Assembly (NCBI GenBank): GCA_003725585.1
Contig: RJMB01000003.1
Span: forward strand, 62,001-126,000
DNA from: Halostreptopolyspora alba
GTDB lineage: Bacteria > Actinomycetota > Actinomycetes > Streptosporangiales > Streptosporangiaceae
Length of the DNA: 64,000 bases
Direction: 5' to 3'
In this document: one piece after another, positions 46,453-55,816 of the stretch
Position numbering within the stretch: the stretch's first letter is position 1
Layout of the letters: each line of letters opens with the position of its first letter
Position numbers and translations under genes: made by a program
Notes under the pieces: generated by a model
Databases searched by the model: none
Told to the model about the DNA's origin: nothing
Seen by the model: the letters and a program-made list of their open reading frames with translations, nothing else

Positions 46453-47802
46453 ATGTCAGGGTCGGCTTCAACGCCGAGAGGCGGTGACTCGAGGAGGTCG
46501 AGGACCAGTCGGAGCTCGGTATGGCTACGGGAGCTGCGGCAGCTACACGACCACCCCCTGACGTCGTACTATCTCGTCATCGGCAGTAGCTGCCTGCTGA
46601 TCGCGCTCGGCCTGGTGATGGTGCTGTCCTCCTCCATGATCGACTCCATCACCTCCACCGGGTCCGCGTTCTCACTGTTCCAGAAGCAGCTCGCGGCCGC
46701 CGCGGTCGGACTTCCGCTGCTGGTTCTCGCCTCCCACCTGCCGGTGTGGACGCTGCGGGCGCTCGGGTACCCGGCGATGGCCCTAGCCCTCGCTCTGCTA
46801 CTGATCACCGTGTTCCAGGGGGAGGATTACGGCTACGGCGCGGTGCGGTGGTTGGAGATCGGTGGGGTGACCATCCAGCCCTCGGAACCCGCCAAGCTCG
46901 CTTTCGCGCTGTGGGGAGCGGACGTGCTCGCGCGCAAGGATGAGCTGAAGCAGCTCATGGAATGGCGCCAGCTGTTGGTCCCCCTGCTGCCGGGGTGCGG
47001 TGCCCTGGTGCTGCTCGTGCTCATGGGCACCGACCTGAGCACCACCATGGTGCTGCTGACGATCTTCCTGGCACTGTTGTGGGTGGTGGGAGCGCCAGGA
47101 CCGCTGTTCGTCGGCATGTTCGCGCTGGTCGTCACGCTCGCCGGGATCATGGTGGCGGTCGAGTCCTTCCGGGGCGCCCGGATCACGTCCTTCCTCAACC
47201 CCGGGGCCGACCCCTCGGACGCGGGGTTCCAGCCGCTGCACGGGCTCTACGCCCTGGGCACCGGCGGCGTGTTCGGTGTCGGCATCGGCGACAGCAAGGA
47301 GAAGTGGGGGTTCCTGCCCCACCCTGAGAGCGACTTCATCTTCGCGATCATCGGGGAGGAGCTGGGGCTGATCGGTTCCCTCCTCGTCGTGGGGCTGTTC
47401 GGTGTCCTGGGCTACGCTGGGCTGCGCATCGCGTCGCGCGCCCGCGAGCCGTTCGTGCGGCTGGCCGCTATGTCGATCACCGCGTGGATCGCGGTCCAGG
47501 CGATGGTCAACATCGGTACGGTCATCAAAGTGGTCCCGGTTACGGGCATTCCGCTCCCCCTGGTCTCGGCCGGTGGGTCCGCCCTCGTGCCGACCATGTT
47601 CGGGGTGGGGGTGCTGCTCGCGCTCGCCAAGGCCGAACCAGACGCTCGCAAGGCGTTGGCCGCGCGTGGCCCAAACCTGGTCCAACGGGCTCTAGGCTGG
47701 CTTGGCCTGAGGGGTACCGATTCGTCGACAGTGACCGGCCCCCAGGAGAGGAACGGATCGCGCCCGACGCAGGTTCGAACGAGGAGGAATCGGCGACGAT
47801 GA
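46453..47802 (+). CDS. ftsW: Septal peptidoglycan glycosyltransferase FtsW
   Basis: A 449-residue SEDS-family polytopic protein polymerising lipid II at the septum with FtsI. About ten hydrophobic spans follow a basic N-terminal tail. Signatures: YGAVRWLEIGGVTIQPSEPAKLAF, FLNPGADPSDAGFQPLHGLYALGTGGVFGVGIGDSKEKWGFLPHPESDFIFAIIGEELGL (with the catalytic-type aspartate region) and GIPLPLVSAGGSALV. ATG 46453 is chosen for its GGAGG site 4 nt upstream; an in-frame TTG lies at 46414. Its TGA overlaps the murG start (ATGA). Confidence 0.95.
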   Translation: MSGSASTPRGGDSRRSRTSRSSVWLRELRQLHDHPLTSYYLVIGSSCLLIALGLVMVLSSSMIDSITSTGSAFSLFQKQLAAAAVGLPLLVLASHLPVWTLRALGYPAMALALALLLITVFQGEDYGYGAVRWLEIGGVTIQPSEPAKLAFALWGADVLARKDELKQLMEWRQLLVPLLPGCGALVLLVLMGTDLSTTMVLLTIFLALLWVVGAPGPLFVGMFALVVTLAGIMVAVESFRGARITSFLNPGADPSDAGFQPLHGLYALGTGGVFGVGIGDSKEKWGFLPHPESDFIFAIIGEELGLIGSLLVVGLFGVLGYAGLRIASRAREPFVRLAAMSITAWIAVQAMVNIGTVIKVVPVTGIPLPLVSAGGSALVPTMFGVGVLLALAKAEPDARKALAARGPNLVQRALGWLGLRGTDSSTVTGPQERNGSRPTQVRTRRNRRR

Positions 47803-48959
47803 GGGTAGCCCTCGCCGGAGGCGGCACGGCCGGGCATATCGAGCCCGCGCTTTCGCTAGCCGATGCGCTGCGGCGTATCGACCCAGAAACCCAGATCGTG
47901 TGTCTGGGAACCGAACAGGGCCTGGAATCCCGGCTTGTCCCCATGCGGGGCTACGAACTCGGGCAGATCCCCGCTGTTCCGCTGCCGCGCAAGCTGACTC
48001 CGAGACTCCTCACGGTTCCGGGCAAGCTGGCCAACGCGGTCAGCGCCGCGGGCGAGCACCTCGACCGGATCAACGCCGACGTCCTCGTCGGCTTCGGCGG
48101 GTACGTGGCCACCCCCGGCTACCTGGCGGCCCGACGGCGACGTACCCCGATCGTCGTGCACGAGGCCAACCCGATGCCCGGTTTGGCCAACCGGCTGGGC
48201 GCGCGCCTCACCCCCCACGTCTACACCGGCCACCCGCACACCGAACTCCGCAACGGGCGCTTCGTCGGCATTCCACTGCGCGAGGAGATGTCCTCCCTCG
48301 ACCGGCTCGCGCTCGGCGACAAGGCCCGAGCCCACTTCGGGCTGCGCCCCGAGTTGCCCACACTCCTCATCTTCGGCGGTTCCCAGGGGGCCCAGGCCGT
48401 CAACGAGGCGTCCTTCGAGGCGGCCCCCATGTTCCGCTCCGCGGGAGTGCAGGTCCTGCACGTCGTGGGACCGAAGAACGCCGACGAGCCCGAGGATCGT
48501 ACCCGCGACGGAATCCCCTACGTCGTCGTGCCCTATGTCGACCGCATGGACCTCGCGTACGCGGCGGCCGACGTCGCGATGTGCCGCAGCGGCGCCATGA
48601 CATGCGCCGAGCTCACCGCGGTGGGGCTGCCGGGTGTCTTCGTCCCGCTTCCCATCGGCAACGGGGAGCAGCGGCTCAACGCCGAGCCGATCGTGCAGGC
48701 CGGCGGCGGGGTGATGGTGGAGAACTCGGACCTTACGGCGCGGTGGATCGGTGAGAACCTGGTTCCGCTGCTGACCGACACGGACCGGATCGTGGCGATG
48801 TCGGAGGCGGCGACCAACATGGGCCGGCGCCAGGCCGACGTGGAACTCGCCCGGGAGGTACTCGCCATCGCCCGGGGCGACCGCCCCACGCCGGAGGTGG
48901 AGATCGACGAGTCCGACGATGACGACGCCTACGTCGACGACGGAAAGGACGCCCAATGA
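47799..48959 (+). CDS. murG: Lipid II synthase MurG (UDP-GlcNAc transferase)
   Basis: A 386-residue GT28 glycosyltransferase adding GlcNAc to lipid I. It opens MRVALAGGGTAGHIEPALSLADAL (GGTxGH). ADVLVGFGGYVATPGYLAARRRRTPIVVHEANPMPGLANRLGARL, LLIFGGSQGAQAVNE and the UDP-GlcNAc site CRSGAMTCAELTAVGLPGVFVPLPIGNGEQRLNAEP follow. The last about 25 residues are strongly acidic (EIDESDDDDAYVDDGKDAQ), an unusual tail. Starts within the ftsW stop and ends overlapping the murC start. Confidence 0.96.
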   Translation: MRVALAGGGTAGHIEPALSLADALRRIDPETQIVCLGTEQGLESRLVPMRGYELGQIPAVPLPRKLTPRLLTVPGKLANAVSAAGEHLDRINADVLVGFGGYVATPGYLAARRRRTPIVVHEANPMPGLANRLGARLTPHVYTGHPHTELRNGRFVGIPLREEMSSLDRLALGDKARAHFGLRPELPTLLIFGGSQGAQAVNEASFEAAPMFRSAGVQVLHVVGPKNADEPEDRTRDGIPYVVVPYVDRMDLAYAAADVAMCRSGAMTCAELTAVGLPGVFVPLPIGNGEQRLNAEPIVQAGGGVMVENSDLTARWIGENLVPLLTDTDRIVAMSEAATNMGRRQADVELAREVLAIARGDRPTPEVEIDESDDDDAYVDDGKDAQ

Positions 48960-50410
48960 GCCTGGTCGACGTCACCGAACCGGCGCGCGCCGACGAGTTG
49001 GGCCAGGTCCACTTCATCGGCATGGGCGGGGCGGGCATGTCGGGCGTCGCCCGGGTGCTGCTGCAGCGTGGCGTGGCGGTGTCGGGCACCGACGCCAAGG
49101 ACAGTGAGCTGTTGCGGCACCTCGAGGAACTCGGCGCCACGGTGCACGTGGGTCACGCGGCCGAGTACGTGGGTGAGGCCGACACGGTCGTGGTCTCCTC
49201 CGCCGTGCGCGACGACAACCCCGAGCTGATCGAGGCGCGCCGTCGCGGCCTGCGTGTCCTGCCGAGGGCAGCGGCCCTGGGCACATTGTTGCTGGACCGC
49301 ACGGGCGTGGCCGTCGCCGGGACCCATGGAAAGACGACCACCACCTCCATGCTCACGGCCCTGCTGCACCACCTGGGCGTCGAACCGGGCTATGTCATCG
49401 GCGGCACACTCGTGACCACCGGTCTGGGGGCCGATGCCGGCGCCGGCGACATCGTCGTCGCCGAGGCCGACGAGAGCGACGGCTCGTTCCTGATGCTCTC
49501 CCCCCGGATCGCCGTGGTCACCAACGTCGAGGCCGACCACCTCGACAACTACGGCGGGCTCGAGGAGATCCACGCCAACTTCGCCGCGTTCGTCGACCGG
49601 GTCGCCGACACTCTCGTCGTCGGCATCGACGATCCGGGAGCGCGAAAGGTCGCCGAGGTCGCGCGGGAACGCGGCAAGCGGGTACGTACCTACGGGGAGG
49701 CCCCCGAGGCCGACTACCGGGTGTCGCGGCTGTCCCCGGCGGGGTTCTCCACCGAGTTCACTCTGGACACGGGCGGGATCGATCCGGTGCGGTGTGTCGT
49801 GGCCGTGCCCGGGCGACACAACGTGCTCAACGCCGCCGCCGCCATCGCCGTGGCCGACGAGCTGGGCCACGACCCCGAGGTGGCGGCCGAGGGCCTCGCC
49901 GCCTTCACCGGGGCCGCCCGACGGTTCGAGTTCAAGGGTGACGCGGGCGGGGTCGCGGTCTACGACAGCTACGCGCACCACCCCACCGAGATCGCGGCCG
50001 ATCTCAGGGCCGCGCACGCGGCGTTGGAGTCCCGGCCCGAGACGGCACCGGAGGCGCCGAGCGTCGGGGACAGCGCGCGGTCCAGGGTCGTGGCCGTGTT
50101 CCAGCCGCACCTGTACAGTCGCACCCGAATCTTCGCGACCGAGTTCGCCGAGGCGCTCGCCCTGGCTGACGAGGCCATCGTGCTGCCCATCTACGCCGCG
50201 CGTGAGGACCCCGAGCCGGGAGTCGACTCCGGGCTGATCGCGCGCGGTGTCGCTCATGGGCGCGTGCACGAGAGTGGTGACCCCGACACCGCGGTGCGGT
50301 GGGCGGCCGAGCTGGCCCGCCCCGGCGACATCGTGCTCACCATGGGAGCCGGCGACGTCACCGAACTCGGGCCGAGGATCGTCGGAGAACTGCAGGCGAC
50401 CCGGGAATAG
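48956..50410 (+). CDS. murC: UDP-N-acetylmuramate--L-alanine ligase MurC
   Basis: A 484-residue ligase adding the first alanine of the stem peptide. VHFIGMGGAGMSGVARVLLQRG forms the UDP-binding loop. The ATP loop is GVAVAGTHGKTTTTSML. AEADESDGSFLML, NVEADHLDNYGGLEEI, DSYAHHPTEIAADLRAA, FQPHLYSRTRIFATEFAEAL and LTMGAGDVTELG are all family signatures. A stretch of about 18 residues (ESRPETAPEAPSVGDSAR) is inserted before VVAVFQPH. Start overlaps the murG stop by 4 bp. Confidence 0.96.
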   Translation: MSLVDVTEPARADELGQVHFIGMGGAGMSGVARVLLQRGVAVSGTDAKDSELLRHLEELGATVHVGHAAEYVGEADTVVVSSAVRDDNPELIEARRRGLRVLPRAAALGTLLLDRTGVAVAGTHGKTTTTSMLTALLHHLGVEPGYVIGGTLVTTGLGADAGAGDIVVAEADESDGSFLMLSPRIAVVTNVEADHLDNYGGLEEIHANFAAFVDRVADTLVVGIDDPGARKVAEVARERGKRVRTYGEAPEADYRVSRLSPAGFSTEFTLDTGGIDPVRCVVAVPGRHNVLNAAAAIAVADELGHDPEVAAEGLAAFTGAARRFEFKGDAGGVAVYDSYAHHPTEIAADLRAAHAALESRPETAPEAPSVGDSARSRVVAVFQPHLYSRTRIFATEFAEALALADEAIVLPIYAAREDPEPGVDSGLIARGVAHGRVHESGDPDTAVRWAAELARPGDIVLTMGAGDVTELGPRIVGELQATRE

Positions 50411-50419
50411 GGGCGCGCG

Positions 50420-51169
50420 GTGGCCAGGGGTGCGGTACGAGACGGCGATGCCTCCCCGGAGCGTGCGCAGGGGAGCGAGACCACACGGCGGCGCCCGGAG
50501 CCGTGGAGGGCCGCCTTCGTCACACTCCTCCTCGTCGCCGTGTTGTCGGTGGTGACCTGGTTGCTTCTGGGGTCGCGGCTGCTGGTCGTGCGCGACGTTG
50601 AGGTGAGCGGAACCGGTCGTCTCGACTCGGGGACGGTCGAGGCCGCCGCCGACGTCGACACCGGAACTCCGCTGGTGCGCGTCGACACCGAGGCCGCCAC
50701 GACCCGGGTCGAGGAGCTGCGCCTGGTCGAGAGCGCCACAGTGTCGCGCGGCTGGCCGACCACGCTGCGAGTGCGGGTCACCGAGCGCACACCCGAACTG
50801 AGCGTGGGGGTTGGTGACGGTTACCGGCTGGTGGACCACGACGGGGTGCGCATCACCGACTCGGCGCAACGCCCACCGGAGTACCCCCTGGTCCAGGTGA
50901 GGGGAGAGATCGAGGGAAACCCCGCCATCGCCGCGGCCACGGGAATAACTGAGGAGCTCTCGCCCACCATCCTCGAGGCGGTGGCCTCGATCGACGCGCG
51001 TGAACCGGACGACATCGCCATTGAGCTCGACGACGGCGCCACCGTCCTCTGGGGCGACGGTGGCGCCGCCGAGCGCAAGGCCACCGCGCTCGCCGTCCTG
51101 ATGCGGGAACACCCTTCGGGCCCCGAGCGCAGCTATGACGTGAGCACGGGTGTCGCTGTTGTCAAGTGA
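50420..51169 (+). CDS. ftsQ: Division protein FtsQ
   Basis: A 249-residue bitopic protein that scaffolds FtsL-FtsB and activates septal synthesis. A charged cytoplasmic tail (1-30), a single transmembrane segment (AAFVTLLLVAVLSVVTWLLLG) and a POTRA domain starting VRDVEVSGTGRLDSGTVEAAADVDTGTPLVRVDT, with VESATVSRGWPTTLRVRVTERTPEL, are typical. The beta domain follows, containing YRLVDHDGVRITDSAQ. GTG 50420 is 9 nt after the murC stop. The gap to ftsZ is 473 bp. Confidence 0.92.
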   Translation: MARGAVRDGDASPERAQGSETTRRRPEPWRAAFVTLLLVAVLSVVTWLLLGSRLLVVRDVEVSGTGRLDSGTVEAAADVDTGTPLVRVDTEAATTRVEELRLVESATVSRGWPTTLRVRVTERTPELSVGVGDGYRLVDHDGVRITDSAQRPPEYPLVQVRGEIEGNPAIAAATGITEELSPTILEAVASIDAREPDDIAIELDDGATVLWGDGGAAERKATALAVLMREHPSGPERSYDVSTGVAVVK

Positions 51170-51642
51170 GGATGGGAGTCATCCGGCGATTCGCGATTCG
51201 CCTCGGATCTTGGGGATGGTGGTCGCGGTGCGGGAACGCCCGGGGTGCGGCGTTTTCGGTCGCGCGCTTCTTCCCGCCGCGGGACATTCCAGACGCGACG
51301 CGCCGAGGACGCGTATCGCTACCTCGGGCGATACGCCGTTAGGCTGAGCCAGTAGTTGGTCACGCGCCGGTTCGTCCAAACGTTCGGGGAGAAGTATTAC
51401 CTTTGATTGACATGAGTGCAGACGCGAATCCGAATCCATAGGGCGCGTTGGGATGGAGAGGCGCGAACCGCGCGTTTCCCCCCACAGCCCACGGGAATCC
51501 GAACGGCTGAGGCCGTGAGGGTCCCAACAGAGTGACTGTAGTACCGGACAGTCAACCGGCCGCTCCCACAGGGGGAACGGCAGCGGTCTTCGCCGCAGTG
51601 GGACGGCCCGGTTGACGGATGCGAGCGGAAAGGCCCCTCGTC
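51170..51642 (+). promoter_or_regulatory. ftsQ-ftsZ gap with likely ftsZ promoters
   Basis: No gene is seen in this 473-bp gap. It holds an exact TTGACA at 51407-51412, in an AT-rich patch but without a clear -10 at 16-19 bp, and a TATTAC at 51395-51400 with a possible TTCGTC -35 18 bp upstream. An inverted repeat TGACTGT-N8-ACAGTCA lies at 51533-51554. In Streptomyces, ftsZ has several dedicated promoters in the same gap; the analogy supports separate ftsZ control here. Confidence 0.45.
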
Positions 51643-53103
51643 GTGGCAGCACCGCAGAACTACCTCGCGGTCATCAAGGTCGTCGGCATCGGCGGCGGCG
51701 GCGTCAATGCCGTCAATCGAATGATCGAAGAGGGACTCAAGGGCGTCGAGTTCATCGCTATCAACACCGACGCTCAGGCGCTGCTCATGAGTGATGCCGA
51801 CGTCAAGTTGGACGTCGGACGTGAACTCACTCGGGGACTGGGCGCGGGCGCCAACCCCGAGGTCGGGCGCAAGGCCGCCGAGGACCACCGTGAGGAGATC
51901 GAAGAGGTCCTCAAGGGGGCCGACATGGTCTTCGTTACGGCGGGTGAGGGCGGCGGTACCGGAACCGGCGGCGCCCCCGTCGTCGCCGACATCGCCCGCT
52001 CGCTCGGCGCGCTCACGATAGGCGTGGTCACCCGGCCGTTCGGCTTCGAGGGAAAGCGGCGCGCCACCCAGGCGGAGTCCGGTATCGCGATGCTGCGTGA
52101 GGAGGTGGACACGCTCATCGTGATCCCGAACGACCGGCTGCTGTCCATCTCCGACCGCCAGGTCAGCGTGCTCGACGCGTTCAAGGCCGCCGATCAGGTG
52201 CTGCTGTCCGGTGTCCAGGGCATCACCGACCTCATCACGACACCCGGGCTGATCAACCTGGACTTCGCCGACGTGAAGTCGGTGATGTCGGGCGCCGGTT
52301 CCGCGTTGATGGGGATCGGATCCGCGCGTGGGGACGACCGCGCCGTGGCGGCGGCCGAGATGGCGATCTCCTCGCCGCTGCTGGAGGCCAGCATCGACGG
52401 CGCCCACGGCGTCCTGCTCTCCATCCAGGGTGGTTCGGACCTGGGACTGTTCGAGATCAACGAGGCGGCGCAGCTTGTGGCGAACTCCGCGGCACCCGAG
52501 GCCAACATCATCTTCGGCGCGGTCATCGACGACGCGCTCGGCGACGAGGTGCGGGTCACCGTCATCGCCGCGGGCTTCGACGAGCCCCGCAACGAGGCGC
52601 TGACCCCACCCAAGGCGGGCGAGGTGACCCCCGAGACGCCGCGGCGCGTGGAGGCGACGGCCGCCGACCCGGAGCGCCCGGCGCCGGCGTCCGAACCGGC
52701 CCGCCCCGAACCGGCCCGCCCCGAACCGGCCCGCCCCGAACCCGCCCGGTCCGAACCGGCCCGCCCCGAACCCGCCCGGTCCGAACCGGCCCGCGAGCCC
52801 GAGCCGGCGCCGCGGGAGGAGCCGCCCCGCGCCTCCCCCGCTCCCGAGCCCGAGCCGGAGCCCGAGCCCGAGCCGCCCGAGGAGAGCCCGGCCGCCGAGA
52901 CGGCCGATGCCGCGGACGAGGAGGACGAGGAGCAGGCGTCCCGGACGCGTAACATTCGCCCGGTCAGCGATACCGGGTACAACGAGGTCCGCCGCACGGG
53001 TACCGAGGGCCCGTTGCCGAGGTCGAACGACGTCCCCACCCCGCGACGGCGGGTCGTCTTCGACGACCCGGACGACCTGGACGTCCCCGACTTCCTCAAG
53101 TAG
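51643..53103 (+). CDS. ftsZ: Cell division GTPase FtsZ
   Basis: A 486-residue tubulin homologue forming the Z ring. The core (about 1-320) contains [18 protein letters not shown], the GTP signature [19 protein letters not shown] and the T7 loop [22 protein letters not shown]. The tail is unusually long: a pentapeptide repeat EPARP/S at about 351-385, then EP-rich and acidic stretches, ending with the conserved peptide [10 protein letters not shown] that binds SepF or other partners. GTG 51643 gives the canonical (M)[11 protein letters not shown] start after GGAAAGG; an ATG at 51619 adds eight residues. Confidence 0.97.
   Translation: MAAPQNYLAVIKVVGIGGGGVNAVNRMIEEGLKGVEFIAINTDAQALLMSDADVKLDVGRELTRGLGAGANPEVGRKAAEDHREEIEEVLKGADMVFVTAGEGGGTGTGGAPVVADIARSLGALTIGVVTRPFGFEGKRRATQAESGIAMLREEVDTLIVIPNDRLLSISDRQVSVLDAFKAADQVLLSGVQGITDLITTPGLINLDFADVKSVMSGAGSALMGIGSARGDDRAVAAAEMAISSPLLEASIDGAHGVLLSIQGGSDLGLFEINEAAQLVANSAAPEANIIFGAVIDDALGDEVRVTVIAAGFDEPRNEALTPPKAGEVTPETPRRVEATAADPERPAPASEPARPEPARPEPARPEPARSEPARPEPARSEPAREPEPAPREEPPRASPAPEPEPEPEPEPPEESPAAETADAADEEDEEQASRTRNIRPVSDTGYNEVRRTGTEGPLPRSNDVPTPRRRVVFDDPDDLDVPDFLK
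52693..52794 (+). repeat. 15-bp tandem repeat in the ftsZ linker
   Basis: Six full units and one partial of 15 bp (GAACCGGCCCGCCCC and the variant GAACCCGCCCGGTCC) encode Glu-Pro-Ala-Arg-Pro/Ser. The repeat stays in frame and lies in the disordered linker between the GTPase core and the C-terminal peptide of FtsZ. Confidence 0.9.
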
Positions 53104-53191
53104 GCGGCCGACCTCGGGCCGGAACCGATGCCCCCCGGCCCTGCCCGTGCGTGCGCTGTTGCCCCACCGGCGGCGGGACGTACGTCGCCGG

Positions 53192-53197
53192 TAGGCT
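53192..53197 (+). promoter_or_regulatory. -10 element upstream of pgeF
   Basis: TAGGCT at 53192-53197 would start a transcript near 53204, about 40 nt upstream of ATG 53243 and including the AGGGAGGA ribosome site at 53223-53230. Confidence 0.35.
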
Positions 53198-53242
53198 TGC
53201 GTGCGTGCCTTCTCTCTCCCAAAGGGAGGACCGATACCACCG

Positions 53243-53965
53243 ATGAGTGCCGTGGTCGAGTTGGGGCCGGGCGTGTGCGCCGGTTTCACCGAACGTTACG
53301 ACGGCGGGGTCAGCGCCGAGCCGTTCGACACCCTCAATCTCGGTCTGGGGGTTCCTGACGACCGCGACGCGGTGACCGAGAACCGGCGGATAGCCGCGAA
53401 GCACCTCGGTTTCGGGCCCGACCGTGTCGTGTGGATGGACCAGGTGCACAGCGCCGATGTCGCCGTCGCCGAGGAGCCCGGCGTGGTCGGGCGGGTCGAC
53501 GGCGTCGTCACCACCCGGACCGATCTGGTGCTGGCGACGCTGGTCGCCGACTGTCTGCCGGTCCTCGCCGCGGACGTCCACGCGGGCGTCATCGGTGCCG
53601 CGCACTCGGGACGCCTCGGCACCGCGCACGGTGTCGCCTCGGCGCTGGTCGCCGAGATGGTGCGCAACGGTGCCGACCCCGCCGGGATCTCGGTCGCGCT
53701 GGGGCCGGCCATCTGCGGGTATTGCTATGAGGTTCCGCCGTCGATGCAGGAGGAGGCGGCCCGCCGCACCCCGGAGGCGGCGAGCCGCACCCGCCAGGAC
53801 ACCACGGGTGTCGACATGCGCGCGGCGGTTACCGCGCAACTACGGGAGGCCGGAATCGGCCACATCGTGGCCGACGACCGCTGCACCCTGGAGAGCCCGG
53901 AGTTCTTCTCGCACCGCCGCGACTCTCGCACCGGACGATTCGCGGGTTATATCTGGTGGGCATGA
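53243..53965 (+). CDS. pgeF: Peptidoglycan editing factor / multicopper-like YfiH (PgeF)
   Basis: A 240-residue copper- or zinc-binding protein of the DUF152/YfiH family, thought to hydrolyse mis-incorporated L-Ser in peptidoglycan precursors or act as a purine nucleoside enzyme. FTERYDGGVSAEPFDTLNLGLGVPDDRDAVTENR opens it. WMDQVHSADV (metal His), VLATLVADCLPVLAADVHAGVIGAAHSGRLGTAHGV (Cys and His ligands) and GPAICGYCYEVP are the catalytic blocks. Start ATG 53243 follows a strong AGGGAGGA at a rather long 12 nt. Its TGA overlaps the yggS start. Confidence 0.93.
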   Translation: MSAVVELGPGVCAGFTERYDGGVSAEPFDTLNLGLGVPDDRDAVTENRRIAAKHLGFGPDRVVWMDQVHSADVAVAEEPGVVGRVDGVVTTRTDLVLATLVADCLPVLAADVHAGVIGAAHSGRLGTAHGVASALVAEMVRNGADPAGISVALGPAICGYCYEVPPSMQEEAARRTPEAASRTRQDTTGVDMRAAVTAQLREAGIGHIVADDRCTLESPEFFSHRRDSRTGRFAGYIWWA

Positions 53966-54699
53966 GCGGGGAACCGGTGGGAGAGGGCGCCCGGCGGCGG
54001 CGTGTCGCCGAGAACCTGCACGCGCTCCGGGAACGCGTCCGTGTCGCGAGCGAGAAGGCCGGGCGCGCCGCCGACGATGTGACGATCGTCGCCGTGACCA
54101 AGACCTATCCGGCTCGCGACGTGCGGATCCTCGCGGACCTGGGGGTCCGCGACATTGGGGAGAACCGTGACCAGGAGGCCGCGGCCAAGGCCGAGCAATG
54201 CCGTGGCCTCGACCTCAGATGGCACTTCGTTGGGCAGCTACAGACCAACAAGGCTCGTTCCGTCGCCCGGTACGCGGACGTGGTCCACTCGGTCGACCGG
54301 GTGCGGCTGGTGCGTGCCCTGGGAGCCCGGGCACGGGACGCCGGGCGTGAACTGAGCTGTCTCGTCCAGGTCAGTCTGGATCCCGGTTCGGATGTCGGCG
54401 TCCTCGGGCCGCGCGGCGGCACGCACCCGAGTGACGCGGCCGCGGTCGCCGACGCCATAGCCGCCGAGAGCGGGGTGACCCTGGGTGGGGTCATGGCGGT
54501 GGCACCTCGCGAGGGCGATCCCGCCGGCGCCTTCGATCGGCTGTACGCGGTCGCCTCGACCATCCGGGATCGCTACCCTCAGGCCACGGTGATATCCGCC
54601 GGGATGAGTGGCGACCTCGAGATGGCGCTCGCGCACGGTGCGACACACCTCAGGATCGGTACGGCGTTGCTCGGCGAGCGGAGCCCGAACGTGGGGTAA
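53962..54699 (+). CDS. yggS: PLP homeostasis protein YggS/PROSC family
   Basis: A 245-residue PLP-binding alanine-racemase-fold protein with a role in vitamin B6 balance. The PLP lysine is in VTIVAVTKTYPARDVRILADLGVRDIGENRDQEA. RWHFVGQLQTNKARSVARYADVVHSVDRVRL, SAGMSGDLEMALAHGATHLRIGTALLGER are the other signatures. ATG 53962 overlaps the pgeF stop (ATGA). Located between pgeF and sepF, the standard actinobacterial order. Confidence 0.93.
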   Translation: MSGEPVGEGARRRRVAENLHALRERVRVASEKAGRAADDVTIVAVTKTYPARDVRILADLGVRDIGENRDQEAAAKAEQCRGLDLRWHFVGQLQTNKARSVARYADVVHSVDRVRLVRALGARARDAGRELSCLVQVSLDPGSDVGVLGPRGGTHPSDAAAVADAIAAESGVTLGGVMAVAPREGDPAGAFDRLYAVASTIRDRYPQATVISAGMSGDLEMALAHGATHLRIGTALLGERSPNVG

Positions 54700-54813
54700 T
54701 GTCCCCACATAGACCTTGGCGCCCATCTGTCGAGTTCGCCCAGTGAGCGGACCTGGGCGGGTCCCGAGAAGTCATCGGCGGTGCAGCACCCACAGGACGA
54801 CGGAGGACATGAG

Positions 54814-55335
54814 ATGGCCGGCGCGATGCGCAAAATGGCGGTCTACCTCGGCCTCGTGGAGGACGACCGCTACGATCACCGCTATGTCGACGAGTACGAT
54901 GACTTCGACGACTTCGATGAGGGCGTTGAGGGACGGCGGGAGCGAGACCTCGACCCGCACGGCTATGATCCTCGTGCCGAGCCCGTGACGCAAGCCGACG
55001 GACACGCGGCGTCACAAGGTGAACGACGCACGGTGACAAGTACCGCCACCGCGGATCTCGCGCGGATCACCACACTTCATCCGCGTACCTACAACGAAGC
55101 GCGTACTATCGGAGAGCACTTCAGAGAAGGAATACCGGTGATCATGAACCTGACCGAGATGGTCGACAGCGACGCCAAGCGTCTGGTCGACTTCGCGGCG
55201 GGGTTGATCTTCGGGCTGCATGGCAGTATCGAGCGCGTGACCAACAAGGTGTTCCTGCTGTCCCCGGCCAATGTTGAGGTGACCGCCGAAGACAAAGCAC
55301 GGATCGCTGAGCGAGGGTTCTTCAACCAGAGCTAG
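54814..55335 (+). CDS. sepF: Division protein SepF
   Basis: A 173-residue protein that tethers FtsZ to the membrane. The N-terminal [20 protein letters not shown] is the amphipathic membrane-binding helix. A very acidic linker ([16 protein letters not shown]) leads to the C-terminal domain [62 protein letters not shown], which forms dimers and binds the FtsZ tail. GGAGG lies 8 nt before ATG 54814; the in-frame start at 54781 would precede the amphipathic helix and is rejected. Confidence 0.95.
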   Translation: MAGAMRKMAVYLGLVEDDRYDHRYVDEYDDFDDFDEGVEGRRERDLDPHGYDPRAEPVTQADGHAASQGERRTVTSTATADLARITTLHPRTYNEARTIGEHFREGIPVIMNLTEMVDSDAKRLVDFAAGLIFGLHGSIERVTNKVFLLSPANVEVTAEDKARIAERGFFNQS

Positions 55336-55349
55336 CCCGTGAGTGGAGC

Positions 55350-55355
55350 TAGACT
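55350..55355 (+). promoter_or_regulatory. -10 element upstream of yggT
   Basis: TAGACT at 55350-55355, 15 bp after the sepF stop, matches the -10 hexamers seen elsewhere in this window and lies 36 nt before GTG 55392. Confidence 0.3.
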
Positions 55356-55391
55356 GTCACTGATGTCCACAGATTGGGTCCAGGCACGACC

Positions 55392-55685
55392 GTGAGTATC
55401 GTCCAGTCCGTACTCGTCACAGCGCTGTACCTCTTCCTGTTCGTGCTCATGGGGCGACTCGTCTTCGAGCTGGTTCAGGCGTTCGCGCGCTCATGGCGGC
55501 CCACGGGGATCGTTTTGGTGCTGGCGGAGCTCGTGTACACGATCACCGACCCGCCGTTGAAGTTCCTGCGCCGGTTCATCAAGCCCGTACGACTGGGGAG
55601 TGTGGCACTCGACCTGAGCTTCACGCTCCTCTTCCTCTTCGTGGTGATCCTCATCCAGATCGTGACCGCGATCCAGGTCGTCTAG
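55392..55685 (+). CDS. YggT-family membrane protein
   Basis: A 97-residue protein with two membrane segments: VSIVQSVLVTALYLFLFVLMGRLVFELV and LGSVALDLSFTLLFLFVVILIQIVTAI. They are separated by the conserved loop LVYTITDPPLKFLRRFIKPVRLG, the YggT signature. The family lies between sepF and divIVA in most actinobacteria and may assist division or envelope assembly; the mechanism is unknown. GTG 55392 fits the usual start. Confidence 0.9.
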   Translation: MSIVQSVLVTALYLFLFVLMGRLVFELVQAFARSWRPTGIVLVLAELVYTITDPPLKFLRRFIKPVRLGSVALDLSFTLLFLFVVILIQIVTAIQVV

Positions 55686-55816
55686 CGAGACCACGGTTAC
55701 CAGAAAGATGCGCTTCCGGTTCCGATGTGTGGTCTTGGTCATGATCGGGATTGCCGTGAGGTCACGATCAGGTAGCGTCCCTACGGACGAGAGCAAAGCG
55801 CGCCAAGGAGACGAAC

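Noticed and set aside
52693-52794. Possible CRISPR-like array
   Set aside because: The repeat is a contiguous 15-bp in-frame coding repeat without spacers; no cas genes are present. No CRISPR array was seen anywhere in the window.
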